Assembly (NCBI GenBank): GCA_028688995.1
Contig: JAQTXB010000019.1
Coordinates: forward strand, 1-45,094
Length of the DNA stretch: 45,094 bases
Direction of reading: 5' to 3'
Origin: Aliarcobacter sp.
Lineage (GTDB): Bacteria; Campylobacterota; Campylobacteria; Campylobacterales; Arcobacteraceae
Below the pieces are notes generated by a model. It searched no databases, had not been told where the DNA came from, and worked only from the letters and a program-made list of their open reading frames with translations. Position 1 is the first letter of the stretch. Each line of letters starts with the position of its first letter. The position numbers were made by a program, and so were the translations under genes. Shown here piece by piece: positions 23,749 to 32,357 of the stretch.

Positions 23749-25701
23749 TTATAGTTTATTCTTGATTTTTTTTACGTATTCCGAAAATTCTTTATATCCA
23801 TTATTTCCATTATTCCTTTCTAAGATTAAAATTGGTTTTTGCTCATCACTATCCCATGTGATTTTAGATTTTCGTGCATCATTAAATATTCTATTATCTC
23901 TAATAAAATAATATCTCCAATCCTCTCTATCATTAAATTGATTAATTATAATGTCTAACTTATCATTAAGAGATAAATGTTTTTCCAAAGAAGTAATATT
24001 AATTAGTAATTTTTTTGTACATTCATGTAAAATATCTGATTGTTTATTATTCCACTCTGTAGAAGTAATTTCAAATGAATATCTTGCTTTATGATACGTC
24101 CACCCATCAAGAATTCCATAATCACCAAACACTAATAATGCCTGTCTAACTTTATTTGAGATTTTGTTCGGAAAAAGTTCTATAAATAATGATTTATACA
24201 TATTAAATTCTTCTAAGTTAAAATTTTTTGTATCTATTAATTTAAAAATAAAATCTAAATTACCTTTTAAAAGTTCATGTGCTTCTATTTCCCAAAATGC
24301 TTTTTCAATTTCCTCTCGTATAGTGTCATTATTATTTAATATTAACATTTTTTTTTGTTCATTCGATGTTATTATATTCATATATTCTTTATTAGTAATA
24401 TCTCTTAACTCTATAACATCTTTTGGTATTGATTCAAAATGAGATACTAATTCAATTGTTCTTATTAGATAAGTATCAGGATTCTTTGCTATATCTATAA
24501 ATCTTGTGATATTCATAAAGAAATTTTTATATCTTAGATAATCTATATACTCTAAACTATCATTAGAATAGATTATTCTTAAAAGTGGTAATATTTCAAT
24601 AAGTCGAATAATATTTTTCACATCACCACTTAACCAATATTTATCTAACAAATTTAAATTATCAAGTTTTTTTATAGCTTTAATATATTGTTCAACAATA
24701 TCTAAATTTAAATATTCGATATAGTGAATAAAGTTTTTTGATTCTAAAATTTCAAATAACTTTACTTCTTTTTTCTTATCAGAATCGTCTGATTTTACAG
24801 AAAAAACTTCACTAATTATTATAAATCTTATAAATAAATTAAATCCTTCATCTGCATTTATACTAGAACCTTTATTAATCCAAAAAAAATGTTGCCAATC
24901 TTCCCATTTTAAACCATAATCATTTTTAGTAAGAGACTCTTTTAATAATAATGCTTTTAAGTTTTCATTACTTTGCATTGATTCACCCCTGCTATTCATT
25001 GATAAGTAAAGTTCTTCTCCTTGTTTACTAATATTGGTATCAAAAAACCAAAATTCTATATAGTTTTCTACATACTCTTTAAAATTATAGAGATTATTCA
25101 TACTTGAAAAATATTTTGTTATTGTCTGATAATTTTCTTTTATTGACTTAATTGTTCTATCACTATTATATTTAGAAAAATACCAATATTTATTTTCTAT
25201 TTCTTCTATATCAAAGTTATTAGAAACATGTGTTATAAAGTCTATCAAAAAATCATGGGAAGAATCTCTTACCTTATAATCAAGTTTTAATATACTCTGA
25301 TTAAAATAATATTTTACAAAATCTTCTTTTCTATTAAGTAAGTTATATATTGAGAATATCATAAGATACATTGTAGTAAGTCTTTGCTGCCCATCTATTA
25401 AAAAATACTTATCTTTATATTCAGCGTCATTATAGGCATAAATAAAACCAATATTAGAGGAATACTTTTGTTTTTTATAATATGTCTCGAACATAGTTTT
25501 AATTATATCATCATCTATACAATTTAATATTTTTAAATCATCATTCATATCAAATTTTTTATAATCTTCTGTAATTGAATCCAATATACTAATAACTTGC
25601 TCTTTTTTCCAAACATAATCTCTTTGGATTTCAGGAACAATAATTTGTTCTATATTCTTATTTAAAAATAACTCTCTAAGTGTATATTTACCAGACTTCA
25701 T
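23749..25701 (-). CDS. DUF262 (GmrSD-like, ParB/Srx fold) protein, first of a pair
   Basis: 650 residues. N-terminal DUF262 signature: IIVPEIQRDYVWKKEQV at about 18-35 and FLIDGQQRLTTMYLMIFS at about 95-115, the QR/DGQQR nucleotide-hydrolysing core seen in GmrS. The long C-terminal part is helical and lacks the HNH motif of DUF1524. The gene starts four bases inside the end of the upstream DUF262 gene (ATGA overlap), so the two are co-translated. DUF262 pairs act against modified phage DNA in known type IV systems; substrate here unknown. Confidence 0.85.
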   Translation of the reverse strand: MKSGKYTLRELFLNKNIEQIIVPEIQRDYVWKKEQVISILDSITEDYKKFDMNDDLKILNCIDDDIIKTMFETYYKKQKYSSNIGFIYAYNDAEYKDKYFLIDGQQRLTTMYLMIFSIYNLLNRKEDFVKYYFNQSILKLDYKVRDSSHDFLIDFITHVSNNFDIEEIENKYWYFSKYNSDRTIKSIKENYQTITKYFSSMNNLYNFKEYVENYIEFWFFDTNISKQGEELYLSMNSRGESMQSNENLKALLLKESLTKNDYGLKWEDWQHFFWINKGSSINADEGFNLFIRFIIISEVFSVKSDDSDKKKEVKLFEILESKNFIHYIEYLNLDIVEQYIKAIKKLDNLNLLDKYWLSGDVKNIIRLIEILPLLRIIYSNDSLEYIDYLRYKNFFMNITRFIDIAKNPDTYLIRTIELVSHFESIPKDVIELRDITNKEYMNIITSNEQKKMLILNNNDTIREEIEKAFWEIEAHELLKGNLDFIFKLIDTKNFNLEEFNMYKSLFIELFPNKISNKVRQALLVFGDYGILDGWTYHKARYSFEITSTEWNNKQSDILHECTKKLLINITSLEKHLSLNDKLDIIINQFNDREDWRYYFIRDNRIFNDARKSKITWDSDEQKPILILERNNGNNGYKEFSEYVKKIKNKL

Positions 25702-27530
25702 AATTCTAATCCTATAATTTTCTCAATTCTTTGTTTCATCCATAATTGATGTGTAGTTATATCTTGTAAAGTCCATATTTTTAAGTTTTCATTCATTACA
25801 TTTGATTGATTAAAATCTGTTAATTTAGAAAAAACATCAAAAGTATGTTTAGGTATAAAACTACCTTTAGATACTCTTTTTGCTAAATTTAATCTTTTTT
25901 CATTAAACATGTTATTTGACATCGAAGCATTATCCCCTACACTTAATAATGCCATATTTCCTATATGATGTAAACTTTCAACTTTGATAAGTTCCTCTAT
26001 AATTAAGATTTGAGTAGATGTTACTTTTTTAGCTTTTCCTTCCTCTAATATTTTTATTAAAGATTTATATTCTGTATCTAAATTTATATCTTTGTTTTCT
26101 AAAAATATATTATTTCGGAATTCTTCAATATCTTTATTATTAGATAATTCATTTATACTTTTAATGTCATTACAATTTAATAGTCCATTATCAAGTTTAG
26201 GTGTCTGTGGAAATATGTGTTCAAGTGACCAGTTTTGTTTTTTATCACTATATGCATTAAAATTAAACCTTGAAGAATTATCATCATCGAATATACTTAA
26301 TGCCAATAATATATTATGAATAGAAGTATTATTTTTACCATACTCTAGTTCTTCCATTTTTTCATATTCAATAATATTATTCTTTGCCTTATTCAACGAT
26401 TTAATAAATTCTTTTTTATCTTTATAAATATATGAAACGAAACTAACTAATTTCATACTTTTACTACCTTTTGCAAGTAAAATAAAACCCAATAGATTAT
26501 ATATTTGAGTATTATCATACCAATCGACCAATCTAGAATACAATAGTTTAAAGTCATGGAAAATTTCTATTATTGATTTATCAGATTTTTTAATAGTTTT
26601 ATCAATTAAATTAAATATTGAGTATTGTTCATTTGCATTGTATTTTTCATTTATATCTAATGTTTTAATAAATAATTTTAGAAATCCATCCATACTACTA
26701 TTAAAATCTTTAAAATAATAATTTTTAACTTCTTCTTGATTTAGCCAATTTTCCATATCGTCCCATTGTCTACCTATAGATGCTCTTTTTTCCAAGATTT
26801 CCTTAAACGATATGTTATTTTCATTATCTCTCGCTAGTTTTGTTAGAAATAATCCTTTGACTAAATCTGCATTAGTTAATGGTATTTTATTATTATTCAA
26901 GTTTGAAAATATTTGCTCACTACTTATATGTTCTTCAACTAAATTTACAATTATTTTTACATTATGTTTCAAATACTCAATAAATAAAGTTAATTCGTCA
27001 TTATCTTCAAGTTTTTCAATTTTATTTTTGGAGAATCTACTTTGTGCATTGTACATATAACATATATCTTGTTCGTTGTAATCTTCCTGTTCTGAAATCA
27101 AAGCTTCCCAACTAGAAGGTAATTGATAATCTTTATATATTCTGTTATCAATATATTCTTGAACTTTACTTCTAACTGCGTACTTTATTTTATTCTTTAT
27201 GATATCTCTATTATTTAATACTGAATATAAAATTGACAGAGTAGTGACTCTTTGTTGACCATCAATTATTTCTAAATACTTTTTTTTATTATATTCAATT
27301 TTTTTCACCGTTATGTATTGTAGATAATACTCTTGACTTTTTTTACTGTTTTTTGAACTTTTAAAGGCATCATATAAATCATCAAATAAAATTTGAATAG
27401 GTTCGTCTCCCCATTTATAACCTCTTTGATAAGACGCAATATAAAAACTATCACATTCTATTTGTTTTAAACATCCATTATCGTTATTGGTATTAAATAA
27501 CATAGAAGTACTAAATACTAGATCGTTCAT
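25698..27530 (-). CDS. DUF262-DUF1524 (GmrSD-like) protein with HNH nuclease domain
   Basis: 610 residues. N-terminal DUF262: FYIASYQRGYKWGDEPIQIL and LEIIDGQQRVTTLSILYSVL. C-terminal DUF1524 HNH-type nuclease: NWSLEHIFPQTP near residue 435, then LHHIGNMALLSVGDNASMSN and FNEKR near 555-580, the usual H...HxIGN...N pattern. This is the nuclease-bearing member; the following gene supplies a second DUF262 domain. ATG 27530 with AAAGG upstream. Probably restricts foreign, perhaps modified, DNA. Segment S2 lies just upstream. Confidence 0.87.
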   Translation of the reverse strand: MNDLVFSTSMLFNTNNDNGCLKQIECDSFYIASYQRGYKWGDEPIQILFDDLYDAFKSSKNSKKSQEYYLQYITVKKIEYNKKKYLEIIDGQQRVTTLSILYSVLNNRDIIKNKIKYAVRSKVQEYIDNRIYKDYQLPSSWEALISEQEDYNEQDICYMYNAQSRFSKNKIEKLEDNDELTLFIEYLKHNVKIIVNLVEEHISSEQIFSNLNNNKIPLTNADLVKGLFLTKLARDNENNISFKEILEKRASIGRQWDDMENWLNQEEVKNYYFKDFNSSMDGFLKLFIKTLDINEKYNANEQYSIFNLIDKTIKKSDKSIIEIFHDFKLLYSRLVDWYDNTQIYNLLGFILLAKGSKSMKLVSFVSYIYKDKKEFIKSLNKAKNNIIEYEKMEELEYGKNNTSIHNILLALSIFDDDNSSRFNFNAYSDKKQNWSLEHIFPQTPKLDNGLLNCNDIKSINELSNNKDIEEFRNNIFLENKDINLDTEYKSLIKILEEGKAKKVTSTQILIIEELIKVESLHHIGNMALLSVGDNASMSNNMFNEKRLNLAKRVSKGSFIPKHTFDVFSKLTDFNQSNVMNENLKIWTLQDITTHQLWMKQRIEKIIGLEL

Positions 27531-27569
27531 ACAATAGCCTTTTATTTTTTATTATTCTACCTAAATAAC

Positions 27570-27627
27570 ATAAAACACCCTAAAAATGAACAAATAACAT
27601 GCACAAAAAATGTCGTATATCAAAATG
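27570..27627 (-). promoter_or_regulatory. S2: copy of the S1 promoter-like segment
   Basis: 27570-27609 is identical to 9261-9300 over 40 bases, and similarity runs on to CAAAATG at 27627. In the minus direction TTGTTC is followed after 17 bases by TGTTAT, 40 bases before the DUF262-DUF1524 start. Probably carries that operon's promoter. Confidence 0.45.
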
Positions 27628-27635
27628 TGGACAGA

Positions 27636-27703
27636 AAATTGCTACAAAGATAAGTTATAAAACAAGTTCAACAAGCTGTACTTTTTGGCACAAATTAGAC
27701 TAA
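27636..27703 (+). repeat. R4, short R-element fragment
   Basis: AAATTGCTACAAAGATAAGT and CAACAAGCTGTACTTTTTGG correspond to 9536-9587. The plus-strand reading KIATKISYKTSSTSCTFW ends at TAA 27701. It adjoins S2 directly, while in the 9-kb copy S1 and R2 are about 200 bases apart. Confidence 0.55.
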
Positions 27704-27736
27704 ACTAGATTAACTATACTAAAATTCTAGGAACTA

Positions 27737-27922
27737 TCAGTTTGTTGTCACAAAGTTATGAACAGCCTCTTTTATTGAGAGCTTATCTGATTGATTTAAT
27801 AAAATAAATTCTGATATTCTCTTTATTTTATGATTACCCATTTCTTTATTTAATCTATTTTTAGTAATAAATTTTTCAATCTCATCGTTTCTTAAATTTT
27901 CATCATTTACATGTAAGTACAA
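27737..27922 (-). pseudogene. Small fragment, unrecognised
   Basis: 61 codons (NLRNDEIEKFITKNRLNKE; ISEFILLNQSDKLSIKEAVH), charged and helical, with only a TTG as possible start and no Shine-Dalgarno. It looks like the C-terminal end of a larger protein, perhaps DNA-associated. I cannot name a family. Confidence 0.3.
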
Positions 27923-27962
27923 TCGTTTTAAAAATAGTATATTAATAGGTATGGAATTATAT

Positions 27963-28086
27963 TCTAATTACTTAGTTGAACATTGGGCAGAGCATACACT
28001 CTCATAAATTCCACCTTTTGTGTCATCTTTCTCTCACAACGTTTACAAGTTTTTATTCCATCACCATTAAAAGTAAATATTTTTAT
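27963..28086 (-). pseudogene. Small Cys-x2-Cys protein remnant
   Basis: Reads IKIFTFNGDGIKTCKRCERK, then VEFMRVYALPNVQLSN to TAG at 27963. AAGGA lies upstream of an ATA where an ATG would be expected, suggesting a lost start. The CxxC resembles half of a zinc ribbon. Confidence 0.3.
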
Positions 28087-28276
28087 CCTTTCAATAAATT
28101 ATTGGAAGGATAACTAAAAGATGTATTTTAGAAATAAAATGTTTTAAAATTTTTATATAAAAAATTACTACAACTGTTTGTATTACTATTTTATTGTACT
28201 AAAGTATTAATAATATGTATTTGTAGAAATCATATGAATTAATAGCACTATAAAATCGATGTTAATTTTAATAAGT

Positions 28277-28294
28277 AGTAATTACATAATTACT
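28277..28294. promoter_or_regulatory. Imperfect palindrome upstream of relB-like gene
   Basis: AGTAATTACATAATTACT, palindromic except at the two central-flanking bases. It shares the AGTAATTA...TAATTACT core with the perfect palindrome at 28362-28389, so it may bind the same protein. A plain TAATTTTAAAATTA palindrome lies between them at 28324. Confidence 0.4.
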
Positions 28295-28361
28295 GGGAAA
28301 TAATTTTTTATTTAACTAAGAGGTAATTTTAAAATTATGGGGTAATATTCTTAAAATTCAC

Positions 28362-28389
28362 TACCTAGTAATTATATAATTACTAGGTA
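28362..28389. promoter_or_regulatory. Perfect 28-bp palindrome, likely antitoxin operator
   Basis: Each half reads TACCTAGTAATTAT or its complement, centred on TATA. It ends 13 bases upstream of the -35 TTGACA of the relB-like gene. RelB/DinJ antitoxins bind such inverted repeats as dimers of dimers. Confidence 0.6.
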
Positions 28390-28402
28390 ATTCCTTAGTT
28401 AT

Positions 28403-28432
28403 TTGACAATAATGTGTTATCTATGTTATAAA
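28403..28432 (+). promoter_or_regulatory. Promoter of the relB-like gene
   Basis: TTGACA at 28403-28408, then TTATAA at 28426-28431 (17-base spacing) or TATAAA one base later. AAGGAT precedes the ATG at 28457. Confidence 0.65.
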
Positions 28433-28456
28433 AAAGATTGAGAATAAGGATTTGAA

Positions 28457-28711
28457 ATGAAAGAAATAACTAATAAGATTAGAACAAATGTTTATCTTGA
28501 TTCAGATACAAAACAAAAAGCTCATGAGATATTTAAACAATATGGTTTAGAACTAAATGAAGCTCTTAATATATTTCTAACCCAATCTATTTTACAAAGA
28601 GGAATACCATTTGAAATTAAAATTCCAAATGATGAAACACTTGAAACTATTAAAGATGTAAGAACAAACAAAAATATGACAAAAGTTAATTTAGAAGATT
28701 TAAAAAGTTAA
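28457..28711 (+). CDS. RelB/DinJ-family antitoxin, orphan
   Basis: 84 residues. The N-terminal ribbon-helix-helix is typical of RelB/DinJ: KIRTNVYLDSDTKQKAHEIF, then LELNEALNIFLTQSILQRG and IPFEIKIPND. The C-terminal tail (ETIKDVRTNKNMTKVNLEDL) would wrap a RelE/YafQ-type toxin. No RelE/YafQ toxin gene follows; the next gene is a MNT nucleotidyltransferase 79 bases away. It is either an orphan or has lost its toxin. Likely autoregulated through the palindrome upstream of its promoter. Confidence 0.85.
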   Translation: MKEITNKIRTNVYLDSDTKQKAHEIFKQYGLELNEALNIFLTQSILQRGIPFEIKIPNDETLETIKDVRTNKNMTKVNLEDLKS

Positions 28712-28790
28712 ATTCAAATTTATCAAATAATGTTAAGATAAATTCTGATTTTAGTTATAATATCTATATAAAAGACAAAGGCAAAAAGTA

Positions 28791-29102
28791 ATGATTCAAA
28801 AAAATGAAATTATTTCAAAACTAAAAGAATTAAAACCTCTTTATAGTAAAGAGGGTTTCATTATCAAAGGGCTTTTTGGTTCATATTCAAGAGATGAAGC
28901 AACAAGCAATAGTGATATAGATATTTTGGTGGAATCAACTCCTGATTTTGCTTCAAGATATGGTTTTAAAGCTATTAGTAGAGTAAATGAAATAAAAGAA
29001 GAGATTAGTAGTATCTTTGGTATTCCTGTTGATTTAGCTGATAGTTCTGGTATGGGAAAAACTGCTAAGAAATTTATTATTGATAGAGCTATTTATGTCT
29101 AA
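28791..29102 (+). CDS. mntA: MntA-type nucleotidyltransferase antitoxin
   Basis: 103 residues of the minimal nucleotidyltransferase fold: GLFGSYSRDEATSNSDIDIL holds the GSxxR and DxD motifs that bind nucleotide and metal. In characterised MntA/HepT systems this enzyme AMPylates a Tyr next to the HEPN active site and so silences the toxin. The gene overlaps the HEPN gene by eight bases, matching that arrangement. Possible Shine-Dalgarno GGCAAAAAG is weak. Confidence 0.87.
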   Translation: MIQKNEIISKLKELKPLYSKEGFIIKGLFGSYSRDEATSNSDIDILVESTPDFASRYGFKAISRVNEIKEEISSIFGIPVDLADSSGMGKTAKKFIIDRAIYV

Positions 29103-29451
29103 AGAGTCTATCTCTAAAATATATTTAATTATTGAAAAGATTGAATATATAGAAGAGATTGTAAAAAATAGTGGAAGTATCTCTAATGCTTTAGAAGATT
29201 TAGTAACTTCAAGACCTGCAATTCTAATGCATCTAACAGCAATAGCTGAACAATTTAACAAGTTAAAACAATCACATGCTGATAAAATTTTAAATGAATT
29301 TGATAAAGATGATTTAAAAGGTCTTTATGATGTAAGAACTTATATTGCTCATGATTATGAAGGTGTGAATTTATCAATCATTGAATGGATAATTAGATTT
29401 GGACTTCCAAAATTTAAAATTCAATGTCAGAAAGTTATATCTAACAATTAA
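29095..29451 (+). CDS. hepT: HepT-type HEPN ribonuclease toxin
   Basis: 118 residues from ATG 29095 (MSKESISKIYLIIEKIEYIE), which overlaps the mntA stop; a longer start at 29080 is less likely. The helical HEPN (DUF86) domain ends in RTYIAHDY, the exact RX4HXY motif needed for RNase activity and for AMPylation on Tyr. The active residues are intact, so the pair should be functional. It probably cleaves RNA when its antitoxin is lost, acting as a plasmid-stabilising or phage-abortive module. Confidence 0.88.
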   Translation: MSKESISKIYLIIEKIEYIEEIVKNSGSISNALEDLVTSRPAILMHLTAIAEQFNKLKQSHADKILNEFDKDDLKGLYDVRTYIAHDYEGVNLSIIEWIIRFGLPKFKIQCQKVISNN

Positions 29452-29493
29452 TAACGGTACTTATAACGGTATCTTTTTTATAAAGAATACAAT

Positions 29494-29517
29494 ATAAAGG
29501 CTATTAAGAGCCTTTAT
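29494..29517 (+). terminator. Hairpin after hepT
   Basis: ATAAAGGCT and AGCCTTTAT pair over nine bases around ATTAAG. No T-run follows, so as a terminator it is weak; it might also be part of the structure discussed at 29518-29538. Confidence 0.35.
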
Positions 29518-29538
29518 CGAGTCCGACTAGCGGTACCA
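29518..29538 (+). other. tRNA 3'-end-like fragment (possible island boundary)
   Basis: CGAGTCCGACTAGCGGTACCA divides as end of T-loop (CGAGT), 3' T-stem (CCGAC), 3' acceptor strand (TAGCGGT), discriminator A and CCA. The 5' part of a tRNA is absent. Such fragments mark integration sites of islands, but the parent tRNA is not in this window. Confidence 0.3.
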
Positions 29539-29646
29539 TACTAACAACAAAATATATTCTAACTACTCTAAATAAATCTGATAAAAAGCTTTTAATTAAA
29601 TAATTACCCACAAATTATGTGGATAATTTCTAACTATTTTGTTTAA

Positions 29647-31083
29647 TTATAATTCTCTATAAATATTAATCAATTGATTTTTATCAATTTTATGATTTGT
29701 ATTATATGGGAATTTATCTAGAACTACTATGTCTGAGGGAATCATGTAATATGGTAATACTTCTGAAATCTCTTTTTTTAACTCATCTATTTCGATTTGA
29801 GTATTTGTAATAATAAAAGTGATTAGTTTTACCACTTCTGTTCCTCTTTTTAAAGGAATTGTGATTGATTCATTTATGTTTTTATTATTTGTAAACTCTT
29901 TGTCAATCTCCCCTATTTCTATTCTGAAACCATGAAGTTTAATTAGTTCGTCTTTTCTATTTGCGAAAAAAAGCATATTATCTTCAAAATATCCAAAATC
30001 TCCAGTTCTAAAACTTCTTTTTTCATATTTTAATTCAAATTTTTGAGAGTTTAACTCTTCATTTTTAAAATACCCAATAGAAACATTATCACCAACTATT
30101 TCTATTTCTCCAACATTTTCACTATCAATATCTAATAGATTTATTACTGTATTTGCTTTAACATATCCAACTGGTAAACTTTTTGAATACTTCTCAATGA
30201 TTTGTGGTGTAATATCAACTAAAGTAGTAGCAACTGTTGCTTCTGTTGGCCCATAAGTGTTAAGAACTTTTGAGTTTGGAAAACTATTCAAAATTCTTTT
30301 TGCAGTCATTGCAGGTAATACTTCTCCACAAAATAGGAAAGTTTGTAAACTTTTAATTTCATTAGTTGTAAATTCAGATGAAAGTAAATATTTACTAATA
30401 AATGATGGAGTTGATACCCAAGTATTACACTCATATTTTTTTAATCTCTCAAAATACTCAATATGATTTTCAAGTAGTTCTCTGCTATTTAAAATAATAG
30501 TTCCACCAAATGATAAAAACCCAACAAGTTCATATACTGATAAATCAAAACTAAAAGGTGCTTGATTCATAAATACACTATCTTTTGAAAATTTAAAATC
30601 GGACTCTAACCAATTATTAAAATCTAATATTGAGTTTTGTGTTATTTGAACACCTTTTGGCTCACCCGTACTTCCAGATGTAAATATAATATATATAATT
30701 GAATCAGCTAAATCATAAGAAGTATTTATATTATCTTTATTAAAATCTAAAGTATCATTAATTGTATTTATTATAAGTGCAGAATTTACAATATTTACAA
30801 TTTTTTGAAGTCTCTCTTTTGGATAAATAGTATCAACTGGAATATATGGTAAACCTAAACTCATACAAGCAGTCATTGTTACTATAAACTTAGCTTCTTT
30901 ATGACCATAAATAACTACTGGATGACCTTTTGGTAAATTATAGTTTGAAATTTCTATTTTAAGTTTTTCAACTTCGTCTTTAAATTCTATCCAAGTTAAA
31001 TCTTTATCACTAGCACATATTGCTAATTTTTCTAAATCTTTGTCACACTCAACAAAATCTAATAATTGTAAATCAAATCTCAT
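29647..31083 (-). CDS. dltA: D-alanine--carrier protein ligase DltA
   Basis: 478 residues, adenylate-forming enzyme. P-loop FTSGSTGEPKGV at about 132, NTYGPTEATVA at about 270, RTGDFGYF at about 355, NRKDELIKLHGFRIEIGEID, and the C-terminal catalytic Lys in NHKIDKNQL. It activates D-alanine with ATP and loads it onto the phosphopantetheine of DltC in the cytoplasm. Last gene of the dlt operon, starting four bases inside the dltB end. Related NRPS-type adenylation domains exist, but the surrounding dltB, C, D and X settle the call. Confidence 0.93.
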   Translation of the reverse strand: MRFDLQLLDFVECDKDLEKLAICASDKDLTWIEFKDEVEKLKIEISNYNLPKGHPVVIYGHKEAKFIVTMTACMSLGLPYIPVDTIYPKERLQKIVNIVNSALIINTINDTLDFNKDNINTSYDLADSIIYIIFTSGSTGEPKGVQITQNSILDFNNWLESDFKFSKDSVFMNQAPFSFDLSVYELVGFLSFGGTIILNSRELLENHIEYFERLKKYECNTWVSTPSFISKYLLSSEFTTNEIKSLQTFLFCGEVLPAMTAKRILNSFPNSKVLNTYGPTEATVATTLVDITPQIIEKYSKSLPVGYVKANTVINLLDIDSENVGEIEIVGDNVSIGYFKNEELNSQKFELKYEKRSFRTGDFGYFEDNMLFFANRKDELIKLHGFRIEIGEIDKEFTNNKNINESITIPLKRGTEVVKLITFIITNTQIEIDELKKEISEVLPYYMIPSDIVVLDKFPYNTNHKIDKNQLINIYREL

Positions 31084-32216
31084 ATAGGAACTCTCCCACT
31101 AAAAAAGTAAAGTGCCAAAACAGCACCATTTATCATTAAAAATCGTTTTAAATTTAAAGCTATAATATCTGGGAAAATAGTAAAATAATCAAATCCACCT
31201 TTTTTAACATAAACAACATATATATTATGAATAGCAGAATAAATCCCAAATAAGAAACCACTAAAAATAAAATACCAACTAAAACCATTCCACATTCCCA
31301 TAAGTAAAAATGTAGCTATGATTGCTAAGTTTTGAATTAATAATCTTCTTCCTTTTAAAACATTAAAATTGTGTAAATATTTATATAAAGGCTTAAAGAA
31401 ATAATCCGTTAACCAAGAACCTAAAGTAATATGGAATCTTCTCCAAAAATCTTGTGGATTTGGAGCCAAATATGGATGATTAAAGTTCATGGGAATATAT
31501 ATTCCCATCATAATACTCAAACCAACAGCCATGGCACTATATCCAGCAAAATCGAAAAATAGATATGTTGTATAAGCATAAGCACTATTTACCATATCTA
31601 AAAATACTATACTATTTTCATCAATAGTTGAAAGCCAAAATTTATTTACAAATTCTGCAAAAATAAATTTAAATAAAACTCCAACTATTAAAACATCCCA
31701 ACCTTTTCCTATATTACTTAAAGTTAAACTTTCATAACCTTTTTCTAAATCTTCTTGAAATCTATATGATCTATCAATTGGACCGGCTAATAGCGTTGTT
31801 GGAAATAATAAAAATGAAGTAAACTCTATAAAAGATAATTTTCCGTAATTGTGACTATCTACTATTGCTTGAATAGTTCTAAATGTGATATATGAAATAC
31901 CAATAACCTTAAATATTGGATCTATATCAAACTTGTGTAATATCATAGGCAAAGCAATAATAATCATTGGGAAAAATGTTTCTTGATATTTATTTGATAC
32001 ATATATCCAATATACAACATAAACATAAATAAGAAAAAATAAGATTTTCTCTGCATGTGGTATAAAAAAAGATATATATATAATAATTGCTATAAATAAT
32101 ATATTTTTATAAGAGATAAGATTCTTTAAAATATTTTTAAAAACATGTAAAAATAAAATGAAGCAAAATGTCAAAATAAAAAAATCAAGTCCAGAAAAAG
32201 GTAACATATTTCCCAT
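31080..32216 (-). CDS. dltB: D-alanyl transfer protein DltB (MBOAT)
   Basis: 378 residues, about 11 membrane segments, MBOAT family. HPYLAPNPQDFWRRFHITLG and SWLTDYFFKPLYKYL match the DltB funnel region with the first conserved His. The second conserved position, normally W-H-G, reads MGMWNGFSWYFIF, so the usual catalytic His is Asn. DltB passes D-alanine across the inner membrane from DltC. Its ATG shares one base with the stop of the dltX-like gene. Because the rest is intact, the Asn may be a clade trait rather than decay. Confidence 0.9.
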   Translation of the reverse strand: MGNMLPFSGLDFFILTFCFILFLHVFKNILKNLISYKNILFIAIIIYISFFIPHAEKILFFLIYVYVVYWIYVSNKYQETFFPMIIIALPMILHKFDIDPIFKVIGISYITFRTIQAIVDSHNYGKLSFIEFTSFLLFPTTLLAGPIDRSYRFQEDLEKGYESLTLSNIGKGWDVLIVGVLFKFIFAEFVNKFWLSTIDENSIVFLDMVNSAYAYTTYLFFDFAGYSAMAVGLSIMMGIYIPMNFNHPYLAPNPQDFWRRFHITLGSWLTDYFFKPLYKYLHNFNVLKGRRLLIQNLAIIATFLLMGMWNGFSWYFIFSGFLFGIYSAIHNIYVVYVKKGGFDYFTIFPDIIALNLKRFLMINGAVLALYFFSGRVPI

Positions 32217-32356
32217 TAAAAAGCCTCATATACAAATTCTACAGTTGATTCAACTTCTTGTCCACTTAAATCATCTATATTTTCATCAATTATAATAAAT
32301 GAAAAACCAATAATTAATAATAAATATATTAAAAAAGTTCTAAAAAAATATTTCAT
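32216..32356 (-). CDS. dltX: DltX-like small membrane protein
   Basis: 46 residues: MKYFFRTFLIYLLLIIGFSF, a single membrane helix, then an acidic stretch ending in EFVYEAF. The closing VYEAF resembles the FIYNEF end of Gram-positive DltX, which is thought to help DltB hand D-alanine over. It starts one base after the dltD stop and its TAA shares one base with the dltB ATG, which makes a chance ORF unlikely. Order differs from the usual Gram-positive one (dltX first). Confidence 0.7.
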   Translation of the reverse strand: MKYFFRTFLIYLLLIIGFSFIIIDENIDDLSGQEVESTVEFVYEAF

Positions 32357-32357
32357 T

